From: Qipengyuania gaetbuli
Lineage (GTDB): Bacteria > Pseudomonadota > Alphaproteobacteria > Sphingomonadales > Sphingomonadaceae
Direction of reading: 5' to 3'
NCBI RefSeq assembly: GCF_020524765.1
Contig: NZ_JAIVLR010000003.1
Location: 1 to 64,000, forward strand
DNA length: 64,000 nt
In this document: piece after piece, positions 24,374 to 35,217 of the stretch
Layout of the letters: every line of letters starts with the position of its first letter
How positions within the stretch are numbered: the stretch's first letter is position 1
Program-made: the position numbers and the translations under genes
Notes under the pieces: generated by a model
The model's database searches: none
Told to the model about the DNA's origin: nothing
What the model saw: the letters and a program-made list of their open reading frames with translations, nothing else

Positions 24374-26689
24374 ATGCGGCAGAAGGAACTGAGGATCGCG
24401 CTCGTCTGCTACGGCGGGGTCAGCCTGGCGGTCTATATGCACGGCGTCACGCGGGAGCTTTGGCACCTCGCCCGCGCCAGCCGCGATTACCATTCCGGCG
24501 CCGCGCCCCGCAGCGGGGTGGACGGGGTCTACACCGAACTGCTGGCCGCCATCGAAGAGAAGCATGCCCTGCGCCTGCGCGTCGTACCTGACATCATGAG
24601 CGGCGCCAGTGCTGGCGGCATCAATGCTGTCTTCCTCGCGCAGGCCATCTATTCGGGGCAGAGCCTGGAGCCGCTGACCGACCTGTGGCTGGAAGTCGCC
24701 GATGTCGACATTCTCACCGATCCCGATGCCAAGCTTCGCTGGCGTGGCGGCAAGATCTGGGCGCAGCCGGTTGCCAGCTTCATCCTCAGCCGTCCGGGTA
24801 CCGAACTGGCCGAACAGGTCGCTCCCGAGACGCGTGTCGAGGTGCGGCGCAAGGTATCGCACCTTATTCGTGGCCGCTGGTTCGAGCCGCCCTTTTCGGG
24901 GCTCGGTTTCTCCAAACTGCTGGAACGCGCGTTCACGGCCATGGCGGCAGCGCCGCACGAAGCCCCGCTCTTGCCGCCAGGCCACCCGCTCGATCTCTTC
25001 GTCACGACGACGGACTTCCACGGTTATCGCGAACTGCTGCGGCTCAACAGCCCTGCAGTGGTAGAGGATACCGAACACCGCCTGCCCATTGCGCTGAGGG
25101 CCAAGACCCCGCTCGAAGGCGGGCACGATCTGGCCAACCCGCTCGAACTGGTCTTTGCAGCCCGCGCGACTGCGAGTTTTCCCGGTGCCTTCCCTCCGCT
25201 GAGGGTCAAGGAAATCGACCTGCTGGCAGCCGAAACTGGCAGGCACTGGCCGGGCAAGGCGGATTTCCTCGACCGGATCATGCCGGTCCATGTCATGCGC
25301 GGGGAGACGCAGAATGTCTCGCTGATCGACGGGTCGGTGTTGGTCAACAAACCGTTCGCCGGGGCCATGACCGCGCTGCGTGGCCGCCCTGCCCAGCGCG
25401 AGGTGGATCGCCGCTTCGTCTATGTCGATCCGCGCCCCGAGGGCCTCAATCCGCGCGACGAAAGGCTGGCGCGCGATGTCGGGTTCTTCTCCGCCATTTT
25501 CGGCTCGCTCTCCACGATCCCGCGCGAACAACCGATCCGCGACAACCTCGAACAGTTGCAGGAACAGAGCCGGGAGGCGGAACGGCTCGGCCGTATCGTC
25601 GCAGCGCTCCGTCCGGAAGTCGATGCCACGGTCGAGCGCCTTTTCGGACGCACGCTCTTTCTCGACCGTCCCACGCCAAAGCGGCTCAAGGCGTGGCGAC
25701 AGAAAGCCCAGCAGGCTGCCGCGCAGCAGGCGGGGTATGCCTTCCACTCCTATGCGCAGGCCAAGTTCAGCGGCATCGTGACGCGCCTTGCGCGGCTCGC
25801 GTACGAGGCGGCGCCATCGCTCCACCTGCCCGATCCTCTGGCAGTGGAGGAAGTGCTACGGGAAGAATTGGGCCGCCGCGGCCTGGTGAAGCTATCCGAA
25901 GGCACTTCCGGCGCAACGCCCGAGGCGATCGGCTTCTTCCGCGAACACGACATCGGTTTCCGCGTCCGCCGCCTGCGATTGCTGGCGCGCCGGCTCGCCC
26001 GCGACTGGGAGGCTGATCCCGATATCCCCGACGATGCGCTGGAGAAAGGTCGCGACGCAATCTACGCGATACTCGCGCTCTATTTCGAGAAGGAAGGCGT
26101 TGCCTCGCTCGGCGACGATTTTGGGGACGTGGCGCAGCATGTCCTCGCCGATCCGGGGCGGCTGCTCGACACGCTGGATGCCAAGCGCCACCTGATCGAA
26201 ACGGACGACGAGGCGGAGGTCATGCTGGCCGATGCGCTCGAGCTGATGCCGGCAAACCTCAAGCGGCGGATGCTGTTCGCCTATCTCGGCTTCCCGTTCT
26301 ACGACGTCGCCACCTTGCCCCTACTGCGCAACGAGGGGCTGACCGAGTTCGATCCGGTCAAGGTGGACCGCATCAGCCCCGACGATGCGCGCAGCATCCG
26401 CGACGGAGGTACCTCGGCCACCCTGCGCGGCATCGAGTTCTACAATTTCGGCGCTTTCTTCAGCCGTTCCTATCGCGAGAACGATTATCTGTGGGGCCGC
26501 TTGCACGGGGCAGAACGGATGATCGACCTCGTCTGCTCCACGATGGAGCACGAGCATGACGAGCCGTTGCTGCGCACGTTCAAACGCAAGGCGTTCCTCG
26601 CCATCCTCGACGAGGAATATGCCTCCGGGCGATGCGCGCGCAGCCTGCTCGACGAGGTACGCGCCGAGGTGCTCGAACGGGTGGTCTGA
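24374..26689 (+). CDS. Patatin-like phospholipase with C-terminal DUF3376-like region
   Basis: A 771-residue predicted lipid acyl hydrolase. The patatin core has the oxyanion-type loop CYGGVSLAVYMHGVTREL (residues 12-29), the nucleophile elbow SGASAGGIN with Ser79, and the catalytic Asp in SLIDGSVLVNKPF near 318, completing a Ser-Asp dyad. The C-terminal half is largely helical and charged and corresponds to the DUF3376-type extension seen in long bacterial patatin-like proteins. ATG at 24374 is chosen because AAGG lies six to seven bases upstream; upstream ATGs at 24368 and earlier are less well placed. No signal peptide is visible. Its end abuts the converging MBL-fold gene. Confidence 0.88.
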   Translation: MRQKELRIALVCYGGVSLAVYMHGVTRELWHLARASRDYHSGAAPRSGVDGVYTELLAAIEEKHALRLRVVPDIMSGASAGGINAVFLAQAIYSGQSLEPLTDLWLEVADVDILTDPDAKLRWRGGKIWAQPVASFILSRPGTELAEQVAPETRVEVRRKVSHLIRGRWFEPPFSGLGFSKLLERAFTAMAAAPHEAPLLPPGHPLDLFVTTTDFHGYRELLRLNSPAVVEDTEHRLPIALRAKTPLEGGHDLANPLELVFAARATASFPGAFPPLRVKEIDLLAAETGRHWPGKADFLDRIMPVHVMRGETQNVSLIDGSVLVNKPFAGAMTALRGRPAQREVDRRFVYVDPRPEGLNPRDERLARDVGFFSAIFGSLSTIPREQPIRDNLEQLQEQSREAERLGRIVAALRPEVDATVERLFGRTLFLDRPTPKRLKAWRQKAQQAAAQQAGYAFHSYAQAKFSGIVTRLARLAYEAAPSLHLPDPLAVEEVLREELGRRGLVKLSEGTSGATPEAIGFFREHDIGFRVRRLRLLARRLARDWEADPDIPDDALEKGRDAIYAILALYFEKEGVASLGDDFGDVAQHVLADPGRLLDTLDAKRHLIETDDEAEVMLADALELMPANLKRRMLFAYLGFPFYDVATLPLLRNEGLTEFDPVKVDRISPDDARSIRDGGTSATLRGIEFYNFGAFFSRSYRENDYLWGRLHGAERMIDLVCSTMEHEHDEPLLRTFKRKAFLAILDEEYASGRCARSLLDEVRAEVLERVV

Positions 26690-26690
26690 C

Positions 26691-27578
26691 CTATTCCGCC
26701 TCGAGGCTCTGGTAGATTGCGGTGACGAAGGCATCGGGGCCGATGAAGCCCTCGCCCCGGTTGAACCCGGCCAGTGGCTTGGCAGCGACCGCTTCTTCCA
26801 CACTGGCACCGCCATCCTTAAGCGTGCGAACCAGCCCGACCGCTTCACCGATCATCGCGCGGTAGGCGACGAGCCCGGCCTTGTCGCTCATCGGGCCGTG
26901 GCCCGGAATGACCTGTGTCTTGTCGTCGATCGCCCGAATGACCGTATCGAGCGAGGTCATCGCATGAAGCACGTTGCCGCCCGATTCCAGGTCGATGAAG
27001 GGATAGCCCGGGCTGTTGAAATAGAGATCGCCCATGTGGACGATGTTGTCTTCCTTCCAGAACACCACGCTGTCGCCATCGGTGTGACCGCCGCCGACGA
27101 ACATCACGTCGATCGTGTCGCCGTTGCGATGCATGCGGACACCCTGTTCATAGGTCACGACGGGCAGTGCTGCAGCGGGCGCGGGCGGCACCTCGAAGCG
27201 CCCGGAGCTTCCCTCAATCATGCGCGCGCGGACGTTGTGATGCGCAAAGATGAGCGCGCCCTTCTCGCCGAAATTCTCGTTCCCGCCGGTGTGGTCGAAA
27301 TGCCAGTGCGTGTTGATGACGAAGGCGGTGGGCGAGGCACCGAGGCCGGCGACTGCAGCCTCGATCTTCTCGCTGAGCGGGGCGAACTGGTCGTCGATCA
27401 GGATGGTGCCGTCCTCGCCATGGCTCACCCCGATGTTGCCCCCTGCGCCAAACAGCACCGCGATGCCGGGCGCGAGCTCCTGCGCCTTGACTTCGACCTG
27501 GCTGAAATCGCGTTGGGCATGGACGGGCGAGGCAAGGAGCACGGCTGCCCCTGCCAGAAAGATGGCTTTGCTGTTCAT
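26691..27578 (-). CDS. Periplasmic metallo-beta-lactamase-fold hydrolase
   Basis: A 295-residue secreted zinc hydrolase. MNSKAIFLAGAAVLLASPVHAQ is a signal peptide. The metal ligands of the MBL fold are all present: His91, His93, Asp95 and His96 in NTHWHFDHTGG, His165 in GGGHTDGDS, Asp184 in HMGDLYF and His227 in IPGHGP. The arrangement resembles the glyoxalase II-like/general hydrolase branch more than known beta-lactamases, and I cannot assign a substrate. A GGGGAG site precedes the ATG. It converges tightly with the patatin-like gene (one base between ends) and is 62 bases downstream of dnaJ on the same strand. Confidence 0.87.
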   Translation of the reverse strand: MNSKAIFLAGAAVLLASPVHAQRDFSQVEVKAQELAPGIAVLFGAGGNIGVSHGEDGTILIDDQFAPLSEKIEAAVAGLGASPTAFVINTHWHFDHTGGNENFGEKGALIFAHHNVRARMIEGSSGRFEVPPAPAAALPVVTYEQGVRMHRNGDTIDVMFVGGGHTDGDSVVFWKEDNIVHMGDLYFNSPGYPFIDLESGGNVLHAMTSLDTVIRAIDDKTQVIPGHGPMSDKAGLVAYRAMIGEAVGLVRTLKDGGASVEEAVAAKPLAGFNRGEGFIGPDAFVTAIYQSLEAE

Positions 27579-27639
27579 GAAGTCTCCCCTTTCGCAGCGA
27601 CGCTAGAGGGGAGCGAACAACCTGTCGAGCCTGCGCGGA

Positions 27640-28764
27640 TCAACCGCCGAAAGCGTCCTTCAGCTTGTCGAAGAAGCTGCGGCTTTCCGGGCATTCGTCG
27701 CCGGTTTCCAGTTCGCGGAACTGTTCGAGCAGCGCGCGCTGTTCCTTGGTCAGCTTCGTCGGAGTTTCGACCGCGATTTCCACGACCATGTCGCCGCGCC
27801 CGCGTCCCTGGAGGACCGGCATGCCTGCACCGCGCTGGCGCAGCTGCTTGCCCGACTGGATGCCGGCCGGGATTTCCAGCGTGAGTTCTTCGCCGTCGAG
27901 GCCGGGGATTTCGATCGAGCCGCCAAGTGCAGCCTTGGTGAAGCTGATCGGCACACGGGTCGCCAACGTGGTGCCTTCGCGCACAAAGATCGGGTGCTGC
28001 TTCACATGAACGAAGATGTAGAGGTCGCCGGGGGCCGCGCCGCGCGGACCGGCTTCGCCCTTGCCCGACAGGCGGATGCGCGTGCCGGTATCGACGCCGG
28101 GCGGAATATCGATCTGCAGCTTCTGCGGACGGTCGACCTGGCCTTCACCGCGGCAATCGCGGCAGGGGCTGGTGATGATCTCGCCGGCACCGTGGCAGTT
28201 CGGACAGGGCCGCTCGACGACGAAGAAGCCTTGCTTTGCGCGGACCTTGCCCTGCCCGGCGCACAGATTGCAGGTGCGTTTCTGCGTTCCCGGCGTAGCG
28301 CCAGAACCCTGGCAGGTGTCGCAGGTCTGGCTGACTTCGATCTCGATTTCGGAAGACTTGCCGTGGAAGGCTTCTTCCAGCGTGACTTCCATGTCGTAGC
28401 GCAGGTCGGCGCCGCGGCGTGCCTGCGCACGGCCACCGCCACCGAAGGCGCTGCCGAAAATGGTCTCGAAGATATCGCCGATGTCGCCGAAATCGGCGCC
28501 CGGATGGCCGCCGCCACCGCCGTTCATGCCCTGCGTGAAAGCGGCATGGCCGAAGCGGTCGTAGGCCGCGCGCTTCTGCGGGTCCTTGAGGCAGTCATAG
28601 GCTTCGGAGACGGCCTTGAACTTGGCCTCGTTCTCCTTGCAGCCCTGGTTACGGTCGGGATGGTATTTCATCGCGAGCTTGCGATAGGCGGACTTGATCG
28701 TCGCCCCGTCGGCATCGCGGCTCACCCCGAGCTGCTCGTAATAGTCGATATCGGTCGCTGACAT
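27640..28764 (-). CDS. dnaJ: Chaperone DnaJ
   Basis: Hsp40 co-chaperone that delivers clients to DnaK and stimulates its ATPase, 374 residues. The J domain is at residues 5-70 with HPD in MKYHPDRNQG, followed by a Gly-rich linker (GMNGGGGGHPGADFGDIGD) and the zinc domain with four CxxCxGxG repeats (CDTCQGSG, CNLCAGQG, CPNCHGAG, CRDCRGEG) at about 145-215, then the two client-binding beta domains. It lies 67 bases downstream of dnaK on the same strand and is probably transcribed from the heat-shock promoter ahead of dnaK. Confidence 0.97.
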   Translation of the reverse strand: MSATDIDYYEQLGVSRDADGATIKSAYRKLAMKYHPDRNQGCKENEAKFKAVSEAYDCLKDPQKRAAYDRFGHAAFTQGMNGGGGGHPGADFGDIGDIFETIFGSAFGGGGRAQARRGADLRYDMEVTLEEAFHGKSSEIEIEVSQTCDTCQGSGATPGTQKRTCNLCAGQGKVRAKQGFFVVERPCPNCHGAGEIITSPCRDCRGEGQVDRPQKLQIDIPPGVDTGTRIRLSGKGEAGPRGAAPGDLYIFVHVKQHPIFVREGTTLATRVPISFTKAALGGSIEIPGLDGEELTLEIPAGIQSGKQLRQRGAGMPVLQGRGRGDMVVEIAVETPTKLTKEQRALLEQFRELETGDECPESRSFFDKLKDAFGG

Positions 28765-28831
28765 GGTTCAAATGCCTAGCCGCCACCGGGACCAAAGGGC
28801 ACCGGCGGCGGCGAGGTTTTCATCAACAGTC

Positions 28832-30757
<1,926 letters not shown>

Positions 30758-30858
30758 GGTTTCCCCATAAGTTTCACATTGTTGGACACCGCGCGATTGG
30801 ATCCCCACGAAGGGCGGAACCGGTCGGCGGCTCGTTCGGGTGGTGTGTTACTCAGGCG

Positions 30859-30886
30859 ATATAGGTGCGGTTTCGCTTGGCACAAG
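30859..30886 (-). promoter_or_regulatory. Probable RpoH (sigma-32) promoter of dnaK-dnaJ
   Basis: Read leftward, CTTG (30886-30883) is followed after exactly 17 bases by CCTATAT (30865-30859). This agrees with the alphaproteobacterial heat-shock promoter pattern CTTG-N17-CYTATNT. The start of transcription would fall near 30850, giving a leader of about 95 bases before the dnaK ATG. The match and its position are direct observations; use by RpoH is inference. Confidence 0.75.
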
Positions 30887-30936
30887 GGAGGTCCCCCGCT
30901 AGTTTTTTCGGTCTCAGACAGGAGGGAAAATTACCG

Positions 30937-31416
30937 ATGATGAAACCCGTTTTCGCCGCCATGATGCTTGCCGGGACCAGCCTCGGCCTCGCCGCCTGCG
31001 GCGGTGCAGAGACCGAAGTGCCTGCCGCAACCGATGATGCCGCCGGCCTCGAAATCGCCAATGCGCGCATGGTCCTGCCTGCTGTCGCCGGCAATCCGGC
31101 CGCGATCTACTTCGATCTCAAGAACAATGGCGAACGCGGCGTGGCCGTGCGCAAGGCCGAAGTCGCCGGTGCCGGCAAGACCGAAGTGCACGGCACGATG
31201 GAATGGGATGGCAAGATGGAAATGAGCGAGACGGGACCGCAGGCCGTGCAGCCCGGCGAAACGCTCAAGTTCGAACCCGGCGGCCTGCACGTCATGGTGT
31301 TCGACCTTTCGCCCGATCTTGTCGCGGGCAGCGAAACCGCGATGACCCTGACCGTCGCTGGCGGCAAGGCCGCGACCTTTAACGTCCCGATCCAGGAAGC
31401 CGGGGACGATCGCTGA
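30937..31416 (+). CDS. PCu(A)C-family copper chaperone lipoprotein
   Basis: A 159-residue periplasmic copper-binding protein of the PCu(A)C (DUF461) family, which helps deliver copper to the CuA site of cytochrome oxidase. A lipoprotein signal is visible (MLAGTSLGLAACGG, Cys at about residue 19). The copper motif H-x-x-M-x(n)-H-x-M is seen as VHGTMEWDGKMEM and GGLHVMVF. AGGAGG lies ten bases before ATG at 30937 (a second ATG follows at once), whereas the upstream in-frame codon at 30865 has no such site. It diverges from dnaK. Confidence 0.88.
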   Translation: MMKPVFAAMMLAGTSLGLAACGGAETEVPAATDDAAGLEIANARMVLPAVAGNPAAIYFDLKNNGERGVAVRKAEVAGAGKTEVHGTMEWDGKMEMSETGPQAVQPGETLKFEPGGLHVMVFDLSPDLVAGSETAMTLTVAGGKAATFNVPIQEAGDDR

Positions 31417-31421
31417 ACGAC

Positions 31422-31952
31422 TTGCGCGACACGCTCGGGGTCGAAAGCCACGCCGCCGCTCCCGCGACTTGCGAAATCGGCGGGCAGCGGGCGCTCACCC
31501 CGGGCGAAGTCGCGCTTGCCCGCAGCGTGTTCGGGGATGCGATAGACTATGCCCGCGTGACCGTGCGCAGGCGCAAGTGGTTTCCTTTCCAGCCCCGACG
31601 CGTCACCATGGCGCCGCGGGGGCACCTGCATTTCCATCCGCACTCGGAAAACTATTGCGACGATTTCTCGCAGGCCAACGTGCTGCGCCAGGGGCTCTTC
31701 ATCCACGAGATGGTGCATGTCTGGCAGGTGCAGACACTGGGCCAGTGGTATCTCGTCACACGGCGGATGCCCTGGGCCCGCTATGACTACAGCCTCAAGC
31801 CGGGGTGGAAGCTGGAACGCTATGGCATCGAACAACAAGCCGAAATCGTGAAGCACGCCTTCTGGCTGCGCAACGGGGTCAAGGTCGCCGGTGTCGCCGA
31901 TGCGGCCCCTTATGAAATGCTCGTGAATTTTCCGGGTGTTGCGAAGGCTTAA
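31422..31952 (+). CDS. 'vgr related' zincin-like protein with HExxH motif
   Basis: A protein of 176 residues resembling the sphingomonad family annotated as 'vgr related protein'. HEMVH at 95-99 inside GLFIHEMVHVWQVQTLG fits a zinc-metalloprotease helix, with AEIVKHAFWL further on as a possible third-ligand region. No signal peptide is seen. The start is TTG at 31422, six bases after the copper chaperone stop, without a clear ribosome site, so an unrecognised start inside the upstream gene is possible. Despite the name, I see no VgrG-type features and no type VI genes nearby. Protease activity is inference from the motif. Confidence 0.7.
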   Translation: MRDTLGVESHAAAPATCEIGGQRALTPGEVALARSVFGDAIDYARVTVRRRKWFPFQPRRVTMAPRGHLHFHPHSENYCDDFSQANVLRQGLFIHEMVHVWQVQTLGQWYLVTRRMPWARYDYSLKPGWKLERYGIEQQAEIVKHAFWLRNGVKVAGVADAAPYEMLVNFPGVAKA

Positions 31953-32031
31953 GGGCAGCCATCCACCGGCCTGTTCATTCCAGCGACAGGTCCTATTGGC
32001 AAGGTGCCAGGGCTGAAAAGGGGAGCGCAAA

Positions 32032-32832
32032 GTGACGGTATCAAAAGCTATCTTCGGCCTTGCCGCTCTGGCCGCAATGACCGCGCCTACCGCACTCACT
32101 GCACAGGATCGCGACCAGAGTTCCGCTCTCATTGCCGAGGCTCTTGCAGAAGCCCGCCGTGCGCAGCCGAACATCGAGGTGCAGGCGCTCACCTGCGCAG
32201 AAAACCAGCGACAGATCGCGATCAGCGACGGGGTGACGATCCTCTACCCCTGCGGCCTCAGGGACGTGGTCGAGGACAGTTTCGACGCGACCATGCTCGT
32301 TACATTGCTGCTGGCAGAACCTGCCGCGATAATTCCGACATTCGACAAGGGCGTTCCTTTGCCCGAGGCCGTTGCGGCGATCGGTGCGGCAGCGCTTGGA
32401 GCGGGGCTCGACCCCGAAACCGGTGTCGAGAAAATCCAGCGCAACGCTTCTGCGCACACCGGCGAGCCCAGCCCGCCTCTTTCCGCCTATCTCGCGCGGG
32501 ATTCCAAGGCGTTCAAGCAGGAGGTCGCCCGCGCCGAGAGCGAGGAAAGCCTCCGCCGGACCTCGGAACGCAGCGAGGAACGCCGCCGTGAACGCGCCGC
32601 CGAAGAACGGGCCGAGGAGCAGGCACAGGAAGCCCGTTACCGCTCGGTCACCGATTTCCTCAATCTGGCCCATGCGCAGGGCTTCTGTCCGGCCGACGGC
32701 CGCGCCTTCCTGAAGCGCGCGACAGCCTATTCGACCAGTCCGTTACAGAACGACCGCCCGATGGGCCTGTGGGCCGACGACCGGCGCCACGCGCTGGAGC
32801 CCTATCTCAACGACATGACCCGCTGCCGCTGA
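32032..32832 (+). CDS. Exported hypothetical protein with Glu/Arg-rich helix
   Basis: A 266-residue protein of unknown function. GTG at 32032 follows AGGGGAG with six bases between, and MTVSKAIFGLAALAAMTAPTALTAQ is a signal peptide, so it is periplasmic or secreted. Residues about 25-145 look folded (one Cys in ALTCAENQRQIAI, another in LYPCGLRD). Residues about 160-205 form a highly charged Glu/Arg helix (AESEESLRRTSERSEERRRE). A small C-terminal part has FCPADGRAFLKRATAYS. I recognise no family. The gene stands alone between the 'vgr related' gene and the converging DUF885 gene. Confidence 0.72.
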   Translation: MTVSKAIFGLAALAAMTAPTALTAQDRDQSSALIAEALAEARRAQPNIEVQALTCAENQRQIAISDGVTILYPCGLRDVVEDSFDATMLVTLLLAEPAAIIPTFDKGVPLPEAVAAIGAAALGAGLDPETGVEKIQRNASAHTGEPSPPLSAYLARDSKAFKQEVARAESEESLRRTSERSEERRRERAAEERAEEQAQEARYRSVTDFLNLAHAQGFCPADGRAFLKRATAYSTSPLQNDRPMGLWADDRRHALEPYLNDMTRCR

Positions 32833-32839
32833 GGCGGCC

Positions 32840-34582
32840 CTAGTCGTAATTCACGCCGGGTAGCCCCTGCCCGCCATCGGCGATGAATGCATCGATCCGC
32901 TCTTCCAGCGCCGGAAGCGGGACGGAACCTAGCGAGAGCACCACATCGTGGAACTTGCGGATGTCGAACGCGGGCCCCAGCTCGCTTTCGGCCTTGGCGC
33001 GCACGCGGCGGATGGTCATCTCGCCCAGCTTGTAGGCCAGCGCCTGGCCCGGCCAACTGATGTAGCGATCGACCTCGGTCCCGACCTCGTGCTGCGACAG
33101 GGCGGTGCGCGAGGCGAGGTATTCCATCGCCTGTTCGCGGGTCCAGCCATAGTGGTGAATGCCCGTATCGATTACGAGCCGGACAGCGCGCCACATCTCG
33201 TAGCTCAGCTGGCCAAACCGTTCGTAGGGCGTGCGGTAGATGCCCATCTCGTTGCCGAGATATTCGGTGTAGAGGCCCCACCCCTCACCGAAACCGGAGA
33301 AATAGACTTGTCGGCGGAAAGCCGGTGCTTCCTCGCGTTCGAGCGCGATCGCGGCCTGGAAGGAATGGCCGGGCGCGCATTCGTGCAGCGTCAGTGCCGG
33401 AATATTGTAGACCGGCCGTGAAGGCAGGTCGTAAGTGTTGATCTGGCAGTAATCGAGCCCGCCCCGCCCTGCGGTATAGAACGGCGCGATGGCCGGATCG
33501 ACGGGTCGCAGGCCGTTCCGGTAGCGGGGCAGGAAGCCGAAATATTCGTCCAAACGATCGTCCACGCGTTTTGCCGCATAGGCCGCAACGCCCATCAGTT
33601 CGTCTGCAGTCCCCGCAACGAATTGCGGATCGGTGCGGAGGAACTGCACGAATTCGGGAAGCGTGCCGGTAAAGCCGGCGTCCGCCTTCGCCTTCTCCAT
33701 TTCCGCAGTAATCCGGGCGACTTCCGACAAACCGATCCGGTGGATCTCTTCCGCAGTCAGGTCCAGCGTGGTGTATTCTCTGATCTGCTGCGCGTAATAG
33801 GCCTGCCCTTCGGGCATCTCGCGCGCCCCGAGGCTAGTGCGCGTCTGCGGCAGATATTCCTCGCGGTAGAATTCGAGGAAATCGCGGTAGGCGGGTGTGA
33901 CCACCTGTTCGATGATCTCGCGCGCTTCCTGCCGCAATGCACCTTGCTCGAACGAGGAGACGGTGAGCGGCGACATGACCGCAAACGCACCCCAGAAGGG
34001 GCTCTTTTCCGGGTCGTCGACGACATAGGCGGCAAGGCTGCGATCGCGACCTTCAAGCGTCACGCGCGGTACGCTGAACCCGCGCGCCAAGCCGGCGCGG
34101 GCATTGGCTTTCTGCTCGGCGAAGTAGCGCGGGATATCGCGCATCCGTTCGATATAGCGCCGGTATTCCTCCTCGCTTTGCAGGGGGAAGCGCTGGGCCA
34201 GATAGCTCCAGAAATTGTTGTCGCTGTCGAAAGGCATTTCCCACTCGCGGAAGCGGGCATCGCCGATTTCCGTTTCGAGCAGGTGGCGGAAAACCGCCGC
34301 ATCAATCCTTCCCTGTGCCGACAAGGTCGCGGGGTCGATCTCGTCGAGGCGGGCCAGCATCTCCTCGGCATAACCGGCACGGGCCATGTTGGCTTCCGGC
34401 GTGACCGACCACAGCTGGGCGCCTTGCGAGGTCGAACCGTCGGCCTCCGCGACCTGCCCGTAATCGGCAAGGCGCTGCTTGTGCCAGCTGTCGGCCAGCG
34501 CCAGCACCGCCGCGTCGTCGGCCAGCGCGGGAGATGCACACAGGGCGGCAAGAACCGCCATCGATTTGAAAGCGGTCCTCAT
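32840..34582 (-). CDS. DUF885-family metallopeptidase-like protein, exported
   Basis: A protein of 580 residues with a signal peptide (MRTAFKSMAVLAALCASPALA). It belongs to the DUF885 family, large alpha-helical proteins related to M32/M2-like zincins. The key motif HECAPGHSFQAA (about 396-407) is the family's HExxxGH metal site, followed by SGFGEGWGLYTEYLGNEMG with the third-ligand Glu. GAGGGG lies six bases before ATG at 34582. It is probably a periplasmic carboxy- or dipeptidase-like hydrolase; the substrate is unknown. It lies 23 bases downstream of grpE on the same strand, so it may be transcribed with hrcA and grpE. Confidence 0.87.
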   Translation of the reverse strand: MRTAFKSMAVLAALCASPALADDAAVLALADSWHKQRLADYGQVAEADGSTSQGAQLWSVTPEANMARAGYAEEMLARLDEIDPATLSAQGRIDAAVFRHLLETEIGDARFREWEMPFDSDNNFWSYLAQRFPLQSEEEYRRYIERMRDIPRYFAEQKANARAGLARGFSVPRVTLEGRDRSLAAYVVDDPEKSPFWGAFAVMSPLTVSSFEQGALRQEAREIIEQVVTPAYRDFLEFYREEYLPQTRTSLGAREMPEGQAYYAQQIREYTTLDLTAEEIHRIGLSEVARITAEMEKAKADAGFTGTLPEFVQFLRTDPQFVAGTADELMGVAAYAAKRVDDRLDEYFGFLPRYRNGLRPVDPAIAPFYTAGRGGLDYCQINTYDLPSRPVYNIPALTLHECAPGHSFQAAIALEREEAPAFRRQVYFSGFGEGWGLYTEYLGNEMGIYRTPYERFGQLSYEMWRAVRLVIDTGIHHYGWTREQAMEYLASRTALSQHEVGTEVDRYISWPGQALAYKLGEMTIRRVRAKAESELGPAFDIRKFHDVVLSLGSVPLPALEERIDAFIADGGQGLPGVNYD

Positions 34583-34605
34583 GCTCAACCCCTCGTCAGG
34601 CAAAA

Positions 34606-35205
34606 TCAGTCGGGTTTCTTAGCGACGCCGACCATGGCCGGGCGCAGCAGGCGATCCTTGATCTTGTAACCTGCCTGCATCTCCTGGACGATAGTGCCCG
34701 GCTCGACCTCGTCGGTCGGGATTTCCATCATCGCCTGGTGCTCGTTCGGGTCGAGCGGCATGCCCATCGCAGCGACGCGGGTGATGCCGTTCTGGGTGAA
34801 CACCTTGTCCAGCTCGCGGCGAGTCGCCTCGATACCCGCAATGAAGCCTTTCAGCTTCTCGTCTTCGCGCTGTTCCGCAGGAATGGCATCGAGCGCACGG
34901 CCGAGGTTGTCGGCCACGCTCAGGATATCGCGGGCGAAACCGGTTGCGGCATAGTTGCGCGCGTCCTGGATGTCCTTTTCCATGCGGCGGCGCACGTTCT
35001 GCGTTTCGGCGCGGGCATAAAGCGCATCCTGCTTGGCCGCTTCGAGGTCGCTGCGCAGGCTGGCGAGCGCATCTTCGAGCGAATCCGCTCCGCCTTCATC
35101 GTCCTCGCCATTGTCGCGCAGGTGTTCCGGCACGCCTTCCATCTCGCGCGCCACTTCTTCGTCGACCGCACTGTCCTGCGGTTCGTTGTTGTTTCCGTTG
35201 CTCAC
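34606..35205 (-). CDS. grpE: Nucleotide exchange factor GrpE
   Basis: Releases ADP from DnaK, 199 residues. An acidic, disordered N-terminus (about 1-45) is followed by a long coiled coil (DLEAAKQDALYARAETQNVRRRMEKDI), a four-helix section and the C-terminal beta wing with PNEHQAMMEIPTDEVEPGTIVQEMQAGY and DRLLRPAMVGVAK, all hallmark GrpE segments. The start is GTG at 35205, with AGGG seven bases upstream. It lies 12 bases after hrcA on the same strand. Confidence 0.96.
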   Translation of the reverse strand: MSNGNNNEPQDSAVDEEVAREMEGVPEHLRDNGEDDEGGADSLEDALASLRSDLEAAKQDALYARAETQNVRRRMEKDIQDARNYAATGFARDILSVADNLGRALDAIPAEQREDEKLKGFIAGIEATRRELDKVFTQNGITRVAAMGMPLDPNEHQAMMEIPTDEVEPGTIVQEMQAGYKIKDRLLRPAMVGVAKKPD

Positions 35206-35217
35206 TGAATAACCCTG

